From: Sarcophilus harrisii
Lineage: Eukaryota; Chordata; Mammalia; Dasyuromorphia; Dasyuridae
DNA: 64,000 nt
Reading direction: 5' to 3'
Assembly (NCBI RefSeq): GCF_902635505.1
Contig: NC_045430.1
Span: 110,287,925-110,351,924, forward strand
Shown: in pieces, positions 35,868 to 48,354 of the stretch
Numbering within the stretch: the first letter of the stretch is position 1
How the letters are laid out: each line of letters opens with the position of its first letter
Notes under the pieces: generated by a model
The model's database searches: none
Told to the model about the DNA's origin: nothing
What the model saw: the letters and a program-made list of their open reading frames with translations, nothing else
Position numbers and translations under genes: made by a program

Positions 35868-36074
35868 AGTGTCAAACTCAAATATAAGTGGGGTCACTAA
35901 TCCATGTATAAAAATCCCTAAAGGCTACATATTGACTTAGTTTTAAAATATAAAGTTATCAATATTTTATTATTCTTTACAATTCTTATAATTTTTAATT
36001 TCTCAAATATTTCCCAAGTTCTAATTGCATTTGGATACTGTGAATTGTGGGTTTGGGAATGTTTGTTTGACACT
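35868..36074. mobile_element. hAT-like MITE with AGTGTCAAAC ends
   Basis: A 207-bp element with perfect 10-bp inverted repeats (AGTGTCAAAC and its complement) around GGGGTCACTAATCCATGTAT, AATCCCTAAAGGCTACATAT and TTGACTTAG. A second decayed member is at 54.0-54.4 kb. No target duplication is clear. Confidence 0.65.
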
Positions 36075-37629
36075 TCTAATCCATATATATGTAATCCAGA
36101 GTGTTCTTAATGAAGGTAAAAGGCGGGGACAGGTAGACTTTTATGAATTGTATTTCATAGTTGATCGATATACATTTGTCAAAAAAGCATAGAGAATAGA
36201 AGATATTATTGCACTTATTTTTATTGAAATCAATATTAAACAGAGTAAAACTGTAATTTACAGGCTCTCATGCAACAAGATTAACTTCCAAAATATGTTA
36301 AAATCATACAAGATTTCTTAGAAGATTTAACAACTTGAAATTATTATTATGTATTTTCTATTTGCTTATTTATGTATTTATAAGATTTTTGAGGACAAAA
36401 ATCCATAGACATCTCAAATTCCATATCTCGACAATTGAATTCAATTTTGCCTTTCCCTCTTCCCAGTTTCACTATTATTATTAAAGGCAATACTATTCCA
36501 TCAGTTACCAAAGCTCCCAATTTTAAAGTCATCCTCAGTTTATTAATCTAACTCATGCAACATATATAATGTTCCTAAATTTGGTCAATATATATGATAT
36601 ATCTGTATATTAATAACTGATATTCCCCAAAAAAGATCCTTGTGAAACATACATAGTAAGTGTCATCAGGATGATCTAACATTATTGGTGGCCCCAATAA
36701 TTGTGGTTTTATAATTTTCTTGATATCCATTCAGCATAAATGAGAGAAAAAGTGATGAATAGTGGGAGTAAGCCAAGGTTGGAGTTTGGCAAGATAGGAT
36801 TGGCAATAGGACAAGGAAGCAAGAGACTCATGTGTAGAGTATTGTGTAGAGTGGAATTGATGTAACAAGAAGTTAAAATAGAACAAGGTCAGTGTAGTCA
36901 GTTCAGGGATTATGGGTTGGCTTGGGTAGAGGAATTTGTAATTCAGTAGGAACAAAGAATAGGTAGCTCATTAGTATTGTAAGGCAGAACAGAGAAGAAA
37001 TGATAAAAGATGATTGAATAAAGCAGTTTTGGAGTTTATGAAAATAAAAGTGGAAGACTTGTGGGTGATGGTAAGATGGGAAATATGACAATAATATGAC
37101 AACAAGGACTGGAAGAAGAACATTGTGTCTTCTTCAGCCTCATGGTGGCTCTTAACATACTCTTTTATAAATACATTATCATAGGTGTCAATCTGGTAGA
37201 ATAGGTGTCAACTTGTAGAACTATACTAAGTACTAAGTACATGTAAACAGAGAATCATTATCTTAATTCCACTGAGTTAACACCTTGTTGTAGGATTAAA
37301 TCAATCATACTGAGTTCCTGCCCTTTACAATGTGCTACTGAATTTATTGAATTACTGAATTTAGATAATCTATTACCAAACAGAACTTAGATGTAATTTG
37401 TAAATACCCTTATCCAGAACCATAAAAACTTATGGGGCCTTGAGAAATTAGATTGGTAATTTGTTCCTAGAGGGATTGATTTTTATGCTATTGAATAGTC
37501 AGTGAATTTTCATTGCATCCATTGATGCACATGAGTCTTATATGTATAAGTATTAATAGTCTTAATAAGCATTTGACATGATAAACTGGGTTAACAATAT
37601 AACAACAAGGTTCTGGTGACCAAGCCCAA

Positions 37630-38139
37630 TGTAACAGAGGTCACTCAGTTACATGGAAAATCCCCCAGCTATTTTTGTTGCCTTTCTGTTCCCTGTCATT
37701 TTTCTATTGCCCCAAATGGGGAGATAACCATCAACAAATAGCCAGGGGGTGACCCTAGTTGGTGGTCTGCAGCCTGCCTTTCTATCCATGCTCATCAACT
37801 TAACAGACTCTCTTGGAAGGTCAGGATAAATCTATCAAAGTCTTCTCATTAGCCCATTTTTCAACCAATGGGATTCTACATTTTGTGTAGACTCTTATGG
37901 AGGGACAAGGACAAGGTCCATCCACCAATAAGATACTGTATTTTTGGTCTGCTCCCCCTATATAATCTGGTATCAAGCACTATAAAACTAAGGCCCTGGA
38001 GGAAAGGAGCATTTCAATCATGAGGAAGATCTGGGGTCCACTTCTTTAGAGAAGCCATTAGATCCTTAAATAAAGTGCCATTATCTCAAGCTCTGATTCA
38101 GTGGCTTTTCTTGCAGATTGGGCAGCAATCATTCTCACA
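37630..38139 (+). mobile_element. Solo LTR fossil
   Basis: A TG...CA segment of about 510 bp from TGTAACAGAGG to CATTCTCACA. It has a TATA box (CCCTATATAATCTGG) near 37,967, an AAATAAAGTGCC signal near 38,070 and the adjacent GCTCTGATTCAGTGGC block, a standard U3-R-U5 order. No retroviral genes lie beside it. Family not determined. Confidence 0.7.
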
Positions 38140-39735
38140 ATCTATGCTAAATCAAAGGCATAGAGTCCTGAGATGGAGTTGTCTGTGCAATAAACTTTAG
38201 GGAGGACAATATAGAGTAAAGCAAAAGAAGATTGGAGAGATAGAAAGGGACCAAATAGAGAAGGTATTTAAATGCCAACCCAAGGATTATTAAAGAATTG
38301 GCTACTGAAAATTAAAAAAAAAAATTGATCCTAAAGAGTAAGCATGGCTTCCTCAAGAAAAAATCATGGCAAAAAAATTTTTTTTGTTGGAGTGACTAAC
38401 CTAAATCAGGGTAATGCTATAACTATGCTGTAGTTGTGGAGACTGAGGTTTTCACTGCTTACAAACAAATCTTTTGCCTTTCTGCACACACATACACATA
38501 TACACCAGGAATTTGGGCTAGTTGAATGGAGAACTTTATCTCTTTAGCCTACATTTTTCTGATCCCAATTCATTTGCAGTTAAGCCAGAATGGATCTTGT
38601 AAGACTGACTTACTCCTAAAGTAGGTATTTATAAGAGTAGTCTTTGATTCCTCATCTGGATAAGGAAGATGAAAAGGAAAGAAATGATCTCTGCCTATGG
38701 GCTCTCTGCCTGGCATTTGTTATCTAGGTGGGATGTAACTAAAGAGATGACTTTATTAGGGAAAGGTGGTAGCCATTTTGCCCTAGCAGACCAAAGTTGA
38801 GATAGCTCTGTACAACTGTTTCCACTGAGACTGATCCCGGGAGAGCAATGTAGCTGGCAAGGAATAAGCCTAATTGACTTCTAAGGAATGGGGTGCCAGA
38901 GACACTATACCCAGTGGGAAGCAGATCCAGTCAACCAATTAGAACAATGCTCCCAGCAGAAATGGAACACTAAGCTAAGTGGGAGCAATGTGGCATTAGT
39001 AGAAGAGATGAGGGGTCCTACAATGATGGAGGTGTCAGTTTCTCCACTAGATATATTCCCCACGTGTGGGCTGCTCATGTGTTATACTTATGAATGTTTG
39101 CTCTCCCAGCACTGGTATTCTTTTTCATGGGAGAGGGTGCTCAACATGTATGGGGAGATTGTTCTACCTCAAATCTTACTATGCAATTTCATTAAATTTC
39201 TTTCCTTTGGATTTAGTCCTGCAGTTATGTTGAGGGGATTATGAAGCCACAAAGTATTTTGAACCTGAATTAGCAAAATATTTGATAAAATATCTCATAC
39301 TCTTCTTATGAAGATGATGTCTCTATCATTATAATTAGATGGATTCAATGAAATTTTGTTAGATTTCTTTCCTTTGTATTAATTTAATCCTGTGGTTAAC
39401 TAGAGAGGGCTTATGAGCTATCATTTTGAGGGGATATAAAGCCACAAAGTATTTTGAACCTGAATCAGTACTTCAGTTTTAGCAAAATATTTGATAAAAT
39501 ATCTCATACTTTCTTGTGAAGATGGTGTTTCCATCATTATAATTAGATGGATTCAAAATTGGCTGAAAGGGAAGATTTCAAAATCAACCATTAATATTTC
39601 AAAGTCAATTTGACAGAAAGTATCCAGTGGAATGTTCCTAGGATTTGTATTTGGTCCTGTGCTGTTTAACACCTTTATTAATGTTTTGGAAAACAGCGGA
39701 TTGACATACTCATTAGATTTGCAGGCAACAATAAC

Positions 39736-40000
39736 AATAATTATAATAATAGTTAACACTTCTATAGCACTTACTGTGTATTAGGCACTGTGCTAAGTGC
39801 TTTACAGTTATCTCAGTATTTTCTCACAACCACCCTATACTGTCATTATCCTCATTGTACAGAAGAGGAAACTGAAGCAAAGGAGGATAATTGATTTATT
39901 CAGGGTCACTCAAGGTCACAGGGCAAGTAAAGTATCAGAGGCTGAGCAGGTCTTCTTAACTCCAGGTCTAGTGTTCTATCCACTGCACCACCTAGCACAG
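39736..40000 (+). mobile_element. MIR SINE
   Basis: A near complete MIR: TAGTTAACACTTCTATAGCA, TAGGCACTGTGCTAAGTGCT, CATTGTACAGAAGAGGAAAC, CAGGGTCACTCAAGGTCACA, then CTATCCACTGCACCACC. Confidence 0.88.
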
Positions 40001-40525
40001 TGTATCACAGAGTCAATATCCAAAAACATCTTGAATACATTGTATTGAACATAATAGATGTATAATAGGGACAAATGTAAATTAATATATTTGGGTACAA
40101 AAATTAATTTTGTACAGAATAGAAGATGCATAGTTGGGCAACAGTTTTTTATTTTTTAAAAATAGGTTTGGGGGGGTTGTGTAGAGGACAAATTCAATAT
40201 GAATCAAAAAGAATTCATGCAACTGTTATATTGAAATGTGTCACTTCTAGGAATAAGCAAGTAACAGTCCCTTTTTACTACAGCTTAGTTGGATAACATC
40301 CAGAACATTTCCTCTTCCCACCAATTTTGAGTATTTAAAGTTTAAGGACATTAATGTTCTGGAAAGTGTCCAGAGGAAAGCGAGGATGTGAAGAGTCTTG
40401 GGTCTATGTAATTTGAAAAACGAACTAGTCTTATTTAGTCTGGAGAAAGGAAAAATTTGGGGGATTCCAAGGTCCTTGGGGATTGATGGATGCTTTCAAG
40501 TATCCAAAGAAGATATGGAGATAGA

Positions 40526-40640
40526 CACACACACACACACACACACACATACACATACAATACATATATATCTATATACCTACTTAAATATATATGCATA
40601 AACATATATATAATGTATACATATAAATACAAGTGTGTGA
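40526..40640. repeat. (AC)n/(AT)n microsatellite
   Basis: A pure AC run at 40,526-40,548 passes into TATATA/TACATA variants. The open frames predicted here on both strands are repeat translations. Confidence 0.9.
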
Positions 40641-41699
40641 ATAAAACTAAACCTTCACTGTTTGGCCCCAGAAGACAGACATAGAGGAAAATTTAGGCTT
40701 GTGGTCAGGGGAAAAAATTCTAATGATTAGAGCTATCTGTTAACAGAACATCTCAGGAAGTGCTGTGATCTCTCTTCCTAGAGAGCTTCAAGTAAAGTTT
40801 GCATTGCTTCAGTAAAGATTGCATCACTCCTTTAGTAGCATCTTATAATAGAGATTCCTTTTGGGTAAAGATAAGACTCAAAATCTACTAATCCTTCCAA
40901 ATAGGGGTATTGTGAAGCTCAAAAGCAAGAATGAATGAAAAACACATTGTAAACCTTTAATAATTATATAAATGTCAGTAATTATTATTATTATTATTGT
41001 AATCTACAGTCACTAGTCCTCCATTCTGGTGATGATTTAATTCTTTGAGTCTTCTCTTATACTCCTACTTAACTCAAACAATGTTTATAGAGCAGTACAG
41101 GAGTATGATAGTAAATCTTTAATAAGTAAGCTCTCCAGAAAAACAATTCACACATACTTTTAAATTTAATCTGTACTACTAACACTCCCCATAAGTTTAT
41201 CAATTCTAGATAACTGACAAAATAATAAACTAAGCCTTGATGTCTAGAATGTATTGATGTCTGAGGTATGAGTGCTCAGGCTGAAAATTTAACAATAGGT
41301 TTTCACATATCAGTATCCAATCCTGAAATTCTTTTGATTAGGTGATACACCAGAAAAAGCATGATGAGGAAAAAGATAGGCCAGTCACATCAAAAAAGGG
41401 ATAAATAACTGATGGACAGCCAGCAACTGGTAGCCAAACACTGTCAAGAGACCTAGAGGAATATCTCCTGGACTTGGAGTGTATCCCCTCCATTATATTT
41501 TTACAAGGATATGATTAAGAGTTGCACAAAGTAGAGAGGCATTGGTATTGGCATTATCTATATTTATGAATTATTAAGAATATCAATGTCAGCCAAAGCT
41601 CTATCTAAATATTAAAGAAATATTGAAAATAATCAAATTTAAATAATATTTGTTGAGATTTATTGTGAAAAAAAAGTTGTGTAGCATACAAGATAGAAA

Positions 41700-41846
41700 T
41701 ATTTTTTTGTTTTAGGCAATTGGAGTTAAGTGACTTGCCCAAAGTCAAACAACTAGAAAGTATTGAATATCTGAAGTGGGATTTGAATTCAGGTCTTCCT
41801 GACTTCAGAGGAAGGACTCTATACACTGTGCCATCTATCTTCCCCA
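41700..41846 (-). mobile_element. Marsupial tRNA-headed SINE
   Basis: The antisense order TTAGGCAATTGGAGTTAAG, GACTTGCCCAAAGTC, GAATTCAGGTCTTCCTGAC and CTATACACTGTGCCATCTA matches the same SINE as at 7.2 kb. Confidence 0.85.
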
Positions 41847-42403
41847 AGAAATATTTTACAAAGATGTAAGTTCCTAGCAGAGATCCTAGCTTTTTGCTTC
41901 TATTTCTCCCTTGGGGAAAAAAATAAAACAATTTTATGATTTCTTCTGTAACTGTTAAGGATGATTTGATTCTAAATTATGTAAGCTACAAGAGAAAATT
42001 TTCCCAGAAAATTTTTCATTCAATTGGATATAAAAATATACTTACTTTGTGCTTAATTCCCATATTAGCTGTCTGGTATAATTATTTTTATCACCTGATA
42101 GGGAGGTTGTGAGGTACATGAGATGAGGTACATGAAGTGCATTATAAACGTTAGAGCTTCATGCAAATGTAAGATTTTATTATTATACACAAAATTAAAT
42201 GGAGAAATGAGATATTTTTTCAGGTTGAAAGGATAATCTATTTGAAATGAAGGTGATCAAAAAGGGGTTTTTTGGTTATTGGACTTAGCGCTTTCTTTTT
42301 TAATCATACTAAATCAAAAGGAGCAAGCCTCAAACTTTAACAGAGTGAAAAGAGTTTAGTAAAGCATTTCTAGTTTTTCTCTTCCCTAAATTCAAATCTT
42401 GTC

Positions 42404-42692
42404 TCAATACTTTGGATCAAATTTACCATCATCATTTGGTGAATCTTCAACCAGAATTATTGCTCCATTTATTTCTTCTTTAGCAACAAACTTCCCTGTT
42501 GATGATAGTAACATTCTACCTGATATATATTGAAGCCAAATCTACCATTCATCAGTGATCAGTTTCTCTTTGTGTTTGAATAAATGAACCATTTTTCCAG
42601 TTATTTGACAAAGACCCATCAATAACTCTCTCAGAAGTTCCAAATATATTGAAGACATTTGATTGGAAGGCTTTTTTTCTTAAGTGATCCTT
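42404..42692 (-). pseudogene. Relic F-type lectin exon A in intron 2
   Basis: The minus strand here still reads like a first-half lectin exon. It has KKAFQSNVFN, then GTSERVIDGSLSN, FIQTQRE, MVDLAS, and a degenerate INREVCC. It is closest to the A exons of domains 1, 3 and 5. The PWW motif has become His plus two stop codons, another stop follows near the middle, the conserved Cys before IQT is Phe, and the frame slips after the CC pair, so it cannot encode a domain. The former acceptor region (CATTTAAG) is also weakened. It shows that an extra domain once sat between exon 2 and domain 1. No convincing partner exon B was found. Confidence 0.82.
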
Positions 42693-43559
42693 AAATGACA
42701 AAATATATAAAAATAGAACTGAATCATATAGGTAATCCTTAGAAACTCCAGAAACTAAGAAAAAAACATAATGCTGCCCTTAATAATTGCTTGAGGTTGC
42801 TTTACAGGATTTGTAAAATATGTTTCTTTGAGGCTTAAGAGTTTACATGCTCTCCAACACTGGTCAGATTTGTAATATATTATGATAATAGTCACAAATA
42901 CAATGGAGAGAACAATGAATGGATCAGGGAAAAACCAACAACATTTCTAACTAGAAAACAACTCAAAGAACATTCCTGCATAATTGTAGATTACTAGAGA
43001 TTTCATAAATAAGAATAAGAAAATATTTGATGTATATTTATCAAAGATAACAATCATTCTTGTCTCATTGCTCCAAGTCAACACTATAATGTGAGAGAAG
43101 AAAGCCTGTAGAATCAATAAGAATATTGTTTATTGTGGTTACTGACTCAATTCTTCCTTGTTTGTGTTGATACAAAATTTATTAAATTATTAAACATTTA
43201 TAATGCTCTAATTTTTACTTAATGATGATTAAGAAACAATATCTAGATACTCAAATGAATCTATAATCCAATTTATTCAAATCCAATGCTAAAGATCAAA
43301 ATTCATTAATACCTGTTTATTCTGGGTGACTATTGTCCATATACTCCCTTAAGATCGAGGGGTCTACTAAAAATGCTGGATGTCTCCCTTGATTTCTGCG
43401 AACATCACAAAAGTACCAGAAAAATGCTCTGGTTGTCTATATGTCATTTCACTCTTTCCACATGGCCAGATTTTTTTCTCTTATTATAGAATACTCCTGT
43501 TTTTCTTCATAATGCTTGATTGATTTTATATTTGACTTGCTCATACCCATTGTACACAT

Positions 43560-44600
43560 CTCCATAAGCATCTGGATGATATAAATTTTTAATTCTTTGG
43601 TGGCAGTTTTGTTCCATTTATCATTGACACATAGAAATACTAATAAAATGTTGGGATTTTTTTAAAATAAGCTATTGCTTTTGTGGAAAATTTGGAATTA
43701 TTAAAATAGTTTTGAAGTTTTCCAAAGGCAATCCATCCCATTCTGCTCTTCTTGTTCAACTTTGGGCATCATTTATTGTCCATTTGTCCTTTACTCATTC
43801 ATGGTTAAGCTTCACTGGAGGTCCACTGAAATGCATATTAAAATCTGGACAATAGACAGTCTCTATCTACTTACTCTTTCCTTTGGTCAATCTAAACTCC
43901 TTTGAGTGATTAAAATTCACTTCCTAGAGTCACTGAAATATTTTGAAGCTTGATGTGAGCATATGTCATCAACAAATAGGAATATCTTTAGAATCTCATT
44001 ATTCATGAAGAATATCTCGTTAACCAAGGCTCTTCATTGGGACTCTTTCATTATAAGGGAAATTTTTTGTATGCACTGATTAGATATTTGTTATCAGATA
44101 TTTTTGTTGTTACATATTCAGTGGGATCTTGAATGATTTTTATACATGGATTGGAAGTACCTTGATGCAGAAAATCCTTAAAGGCAGAGTTCTCTTCCAT
44201 TAAATCAAATGGTTTTTAATAATCAGCAAATGATATATTACTTGGAATCTTATGTTCTCCACATTTTTTGATTACTTGTGAGACAATAAAGATATAGTCC
44301 ATTGTAGAGTGGGGCTTGTAAAACCTTACTTGTCCTCTACTAATACTTTCTTTGAGGATGTCCTCAATTAATGTATAGAGGAATCTCACAAAGATTTTGT
44401 ATAGATGAGAGAGGAGGAATACAGGTCAGTAGTTATTGTATGTTTTTTCAGTATTAAGTAAACCTGAATTTTTTTCATATACTTTTGGTATCATTCTATC
44501 CTTCAGATTTGTATAAAATAAGTTCCTTAAGTATTTCATAATGATATAAGAATAATTGGATATTGATGTGACAATTTATGGGATCAAGCTATTATTCTGT
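43560..44600 (-). mobile_element. RTE (BovB-like) LINE fragment
   Basis: The minus strand encodes decayed RTE reverse transcriptase: TMDYIFIVSQVIKKCGEHK, then PFDLMEENSAFKDFLHQGTS, IKIIQDPTEYVTTKISDNK. The last part is FLFVDDICSHQASK, with FVDD as the catalytic-type motif. Stops and frame changes are frequent, so it is inactive. Confidence 0.82.
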
Positions 44601-46705
44601 TAATTACTAACATTGAATCAGAAACATCTTAAGTTTTGCTTTAAAGAAAAGAATTGTAGTGCAATCAATTACTATAGAGGAGAATAATTTATGGAATATC
44701 TTGCGTTACTTCAATGAGAAAAATCAATTTGTTCAGGGTTATTATTTAATTTGGAATTACCACATGGGTACTGAGCATGGGAAGCTCAATTCTGAAGTGA
44801 AAACCTGACTTGTTTGACATGCACTGTTTTTTGAAATTGATTATTCAACATATTTATACATCCCATCCCAGAACCTTTTTGCTACAATTAAAATTAATTT
44901 GGCAACTTTTAAGAGAATTCATTTTTGTATTAGAGATCATCTTCTTATTAAAAAGTGTTCTGTTAATAGTTCCTTAGCCATCTTTTTTCTCCTAAAGAGG
45001 GAAATGGGCAAGTAAAAGTAAATGACTAGAATAAACAACAAAATGAATAGCTAGATAAAATATTAAAAAAACATAATAAATCAAATCAGATTATTCTTAT
45101 GACAAATATAAAATTGGGTTCAGAATTTTCTAATTTTTTCAGTTGTTATTTGAATTTCTTAAACATTTCAACATAACAATTTGCTAACTTGCGTCACAAG
45201 ACAATTATAGGTAATAAATGAATAGTTCCTTCCCTTCTTGGAATTTGAATTCATGGTCAAGAATAAAACAGATGAACACCAGAGGTTAAATAATGGTAAA
45301 ATCAATGCTGATTTAAAAGGTACTTTTTTAGGCTACATAACTACATCACAAATATCAAATTCATAACCCAAAGGACTCATTTTAGAAGTAAAATCATCAC
45401 AGACTTTTAAATTCTTCTTTCAGCTTGTTGCTGGCAGGTTGAAATAAAAATAGATCAGCAAGGAATGTAGAAAAATATGTAAAGTTCTAGTCTACAGATT
45501 CTAATTTGATGTTTTTGTTAGAGCTATAAGGTTTGAGCTAACTCTATCTGATCTGGTTACTAGTAAAGCAAATTTGAATTGTATTAAGAGCTATTTTGCA
45601 AGAGAATTTATCAGAAAAAGTGATGTCTGCAAGTGACCTGAACAAGAAAAGAAAATCCTCTAGAATCTGCCCTGAAATGCAGGGGCATTTCCTCTTAAAC
45701 AATGTTTAAGAGGAAAGATTTCCAGAGTTAGAGGACTGCTTTAGGAGATGTTTCAGAAACCAGCCAACTGTGTGAAATGAGACCTCTGAGCACTAAAGTA
45801 TGATGGACTAATGAAATGAGCAGTATGGATGGTTTACTGAGAAAGAGATCTTGCTATTAAGAAATACTTGCCAAAGAAGACGGCCCCCAATACTCTGTCA
45901 ATGAGTTGATCAACATCTTCCCCTTTCCCTGTTACATTATTTGTCATCATAAACCTCATGATTAAAAATGATGAAGCATTTGTCATAGCAGCTGGTAATT
46001 TATTGAGGAGACTGTGGCTCTTGAGTGAATCAAAGAGGGGAATAAGAGAAATTAACATTATACCATTATGACTCTTCCCTTCTGTTTTCTGTAAAGACCA
46101 ACTGTTCTGAGGTCAGTTGGTCATTAAAGGTCCTGAATGATTGATGAGATTGTTCCTATCCCTCAAGGAATGTGCTCCTCATTGTTTTGTTAGGACTTCC
46201 CCCAACCAGGAGATGTAATTTTTATTTAGCTTACAAACAGAATCCAAACTTGATGAACTCTTACTTTGAGTTTAGGGTGATCCAGCTCATGAAGGAGAAA
46301 AGCAGTCAAGATAGCTTCCCTTGCCTGTATAACAGGAGACTACTGAGTCTCAGCAAGTCACATTCTTAGCCAGAGGAGCTGAAGACATTTAGCTTACCTT
46401 TTTATTAAATATCTACCAATCAAGGTTGATTTTCACTTTTCAGGAAAATTCCCTTTCAGAAGGATCTCAAGGCATTTTAGAGTCTCCTTTGCCGTCTTTG
46501 TTTAAATCAAAACCAGTGACCATCATTTTATTGACTGCTGGCTAATCTAATTAATATATTTATTATTAATTATCCAGAAACACTGTCTCTTGGAGTTCTC
46601 ATTCATCTCATTTGTTAGCACATACAATCTGAAACATGTACAATTAGAAAAATACATCCCCAGTATTTTTCAATTTTATCAACTTGAATGCAAAAATGTA
46701 CTTAC

Positions 46706-46837
46706 TCATCATTTGTTCTTGTTTTACAGTGTTTGACAAACTGTGCAATTTTCCATTTTCAAAATTTATGGATTGAATTTCCTTAGGAGGTTCCATTTTA
46801 GTAAAGTTGGTCCTTTCCCCAATTAATGGTTCTTCAT
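46706..46837 (-). CDS. Exon 2: unique N-terminal segment of lectin
   Basis: A 132-nt symmetrical exon (phase 1 in and out). It has acceptor TTTTCAG and donor A|GTAAGTAC. It joins the signal peptide to give a mature start DEEPLIGERTNFTKMEPP and ends KQEQMM. The segment is acidic and basic mixed, has no cysteine, and holds one N-glycosylation sequon (NFT). I recognise no domain in it. It is probably an extended or coiled N-terminal stalk before the first lectin domain. Its clean open frame, exact phase agreement with exons 1 and 3, and isolation in an otherwise repeat-filled stretch are the support. It could be skipped without frame change. Confidence 0.78.
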
Positions 46838-47769
46838 CTGAAAATACATGATAAGAAAGATTTGACTTCAAATCCTTTCTCTGACACAGTCAATTCTGCA
46901 ATAACACTTGTTTTGAAAAATGAAGATTTCTTCCAATGTGATTGATATATTAGGAAACAGTTTGAGCATAACTTGAATTATGGTTTATTTATATGAGATT
47001 TTGTCAGGAAGAAAGAAAAAATTGCACCTAGCTGATCTGAACACAAATCAGACACATATCCATACTTTAAATATCTACCAGATGTCTTGGTTCATTGAAT
47101 ATGTTATCTGCAAGGCTGGATAACCACAGTTCACAACAATTTACAACCTTCCCATATCCACATTCACAATTGAATTTCAGATCATTTTCAAGTGCCAAAC
47201 TTATTGTGTATCTTCATGTATGATAGCAGCTCTGGATAGAGGAGGGCTCCTCCGCATCTGTGATCCACTACTTATCTCCACTTTCCATCCAGTGTTCTTC
47301 TCCCTAAGTTGACGCTGTTCCAAGTCTGCCCTGTCATCTGCAACCACCAACTTTGTCAGCATAGCTCTAGCCAAGTGCAGCCAAAGGTCAGGGATACTGC
47401 CACTATTTCTTATAGTATTTACATATTTTAGCCATTTACTATGTATAAAATTACACTGCTGTTTTTATTAGGTTCCTATCCTTTTTATGTGTCTCTGATG
47501 AAGCTTTTGACTGTTGTACCTCTGAGCCTATTTCCCCCATAAACTCTGTGTTTTAATTGCATGATTTTTTGCATAGTCAGAGTTTTTTTGGGAACCAACT
47601 ATATCATATTATTGCAGAACTGACTGTCTTAGCTGTGTATCCCTCAAAAATTAATTTAATTTCTTACTGCTCCAGGCATCTCTCTAAGACTTTAATCATT
47701 TGATGAAATGTTGAGCTTCATTAGTGGAGAGAAGAAGCAGTTCTATACCAAGAGTAGTTATTCTGAGGT

Positions 47770-47890
47770 ATGAATAATTTAATGAATGAATCATTTATTA
47801 AGAGCTTATTAGGTGCAAAGCATTGTACCTTGGATGCAAGTAAAAAAGTAAGTTTCCAAGGAGCCCCATTCTAGCAGGAGAGACAACACA
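47770..47890 (+). mobile_element. L2/MIR-core SINE-like element
   Basis: TCATTTATTAAGAGCTTATT, GGTGCAAAGCATTGTACC, TTGGATGCAAG and GGAGCCCCATTCTAGCAGGA match the same family as at 24.6 kb. Confidence 0.65.
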
Positions 47891-48114
47891 TAAATAATAT
47901 AGATGCATAGTAGATGGAAAAGTCCCATGATTCTTGGAGTTTAGCTTCAAAGGAGATAACTGTCTCTACTTTCAAGTTATTATTGGTTTCTGATACTAAA
48001 CATTCTTTTCTGAATTTTTCACAGATGTATCTAAGGTATCTATGGGAATAGTCATTAGTTTGTTTCTATACAGAGGCAGAAATGATGAAAACACACATCC
48101 CAAAGAAAAAAAGA

Positions 48115-48313
48115 AGCAGGTAGGTGGTGTAATATTGGGGTTGGAATTATGAAGATCTGAATTCAAATCTAGCAGCAGACATTTACTAGCTGAGTGACCA
48201 CAGGCCTTTTTGCCTCAGTCATCTTCATTTATGAAAGGGGATAAATAGCACCTACTTCCTGAGGTTGATGTGAAAACAAAATCAGATAATGTCTGTAAAG
48301 TGCTTTGCAAAAA
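48115..48313 (+). mobile_element. Marsupial SINE, 3' half type, interrupted
   Basis: GGTAGGTGGTGTAATATTGG through GAATTCAAATCTAGCAGCAG, CTGAGTGACCACAGGC and AATGTCTGTAAAGTGCTTTG. It is the tRNA-headed SINE with the 'GATAAATAGCACCTAC' tail. An L1 landed in its end. Confidence 0.75.
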
Positions 48314-48318
48314 CTGTT

Positions 48319-48354
<36 letters not shown>

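Larger units (their letters stand above)
39190..40790 (+). mobile_element. CR1/L3 LINE with MIR and microsatellite inserts
   Basis: The 39,440-39,735 part encodes a decayed reverse-transcriptase tail (AKYLIKYLILS, then IRWIQNWLKG, GPVLFNTFINVLEN). The 3' part resumes at about 40,320 with GTCCAGAGGAAAGCGAGGAT and TCTGGAGAAAGG, and again at 40,655 with TTTGGCCCCAGAAGACAGA. A MIR at 39,736-40,000 and an AC/AT microsatellite at 40,521-40,640 interrupt it. Confidence 0.75.
25866..46705. other. Intron 2, 20.8 kb of nested repeats
   Basis: Besides the elements listed separately, the stretches 34.1-35.8, 36.1-37.6, 38.2-39.2, 41.0-41.7, 42.7-43.5 and 44.6-46.7 kb show no gene or clear repeat. A C-terminal-looking open frame at 45,834-46,058 (minus) has no recognised relatives. 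The relic lectin exon at 42.4 kb is the only host coding trace. Confidence 0.6.

Noticed and set aside
36347-36532. Minus-strand frame with a faint exon B look (KGKIEFNCRDMEF), in the right place to partner the relic exon A
   Set aside because: Only a few residues align with TEFFRCGMM. There is no start cysteine, no GRYV and no C-E-V strand, so chance is more likely.
40398-40684. Frames rich in alternating His-Thr and Tyr-Ile
   Set aside because: They are translations of an AC/AT microsatellite.
45834-46058. Minus-strand open frame with a protein-like stretch (GEDVDQLIDRVLGAVFFGK)
   Set aside because: No family recognised, no good splice sites in phase with the lectin gene and no paralogous copy. 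It could be a retrocopy scrap, but that cannot be supported.
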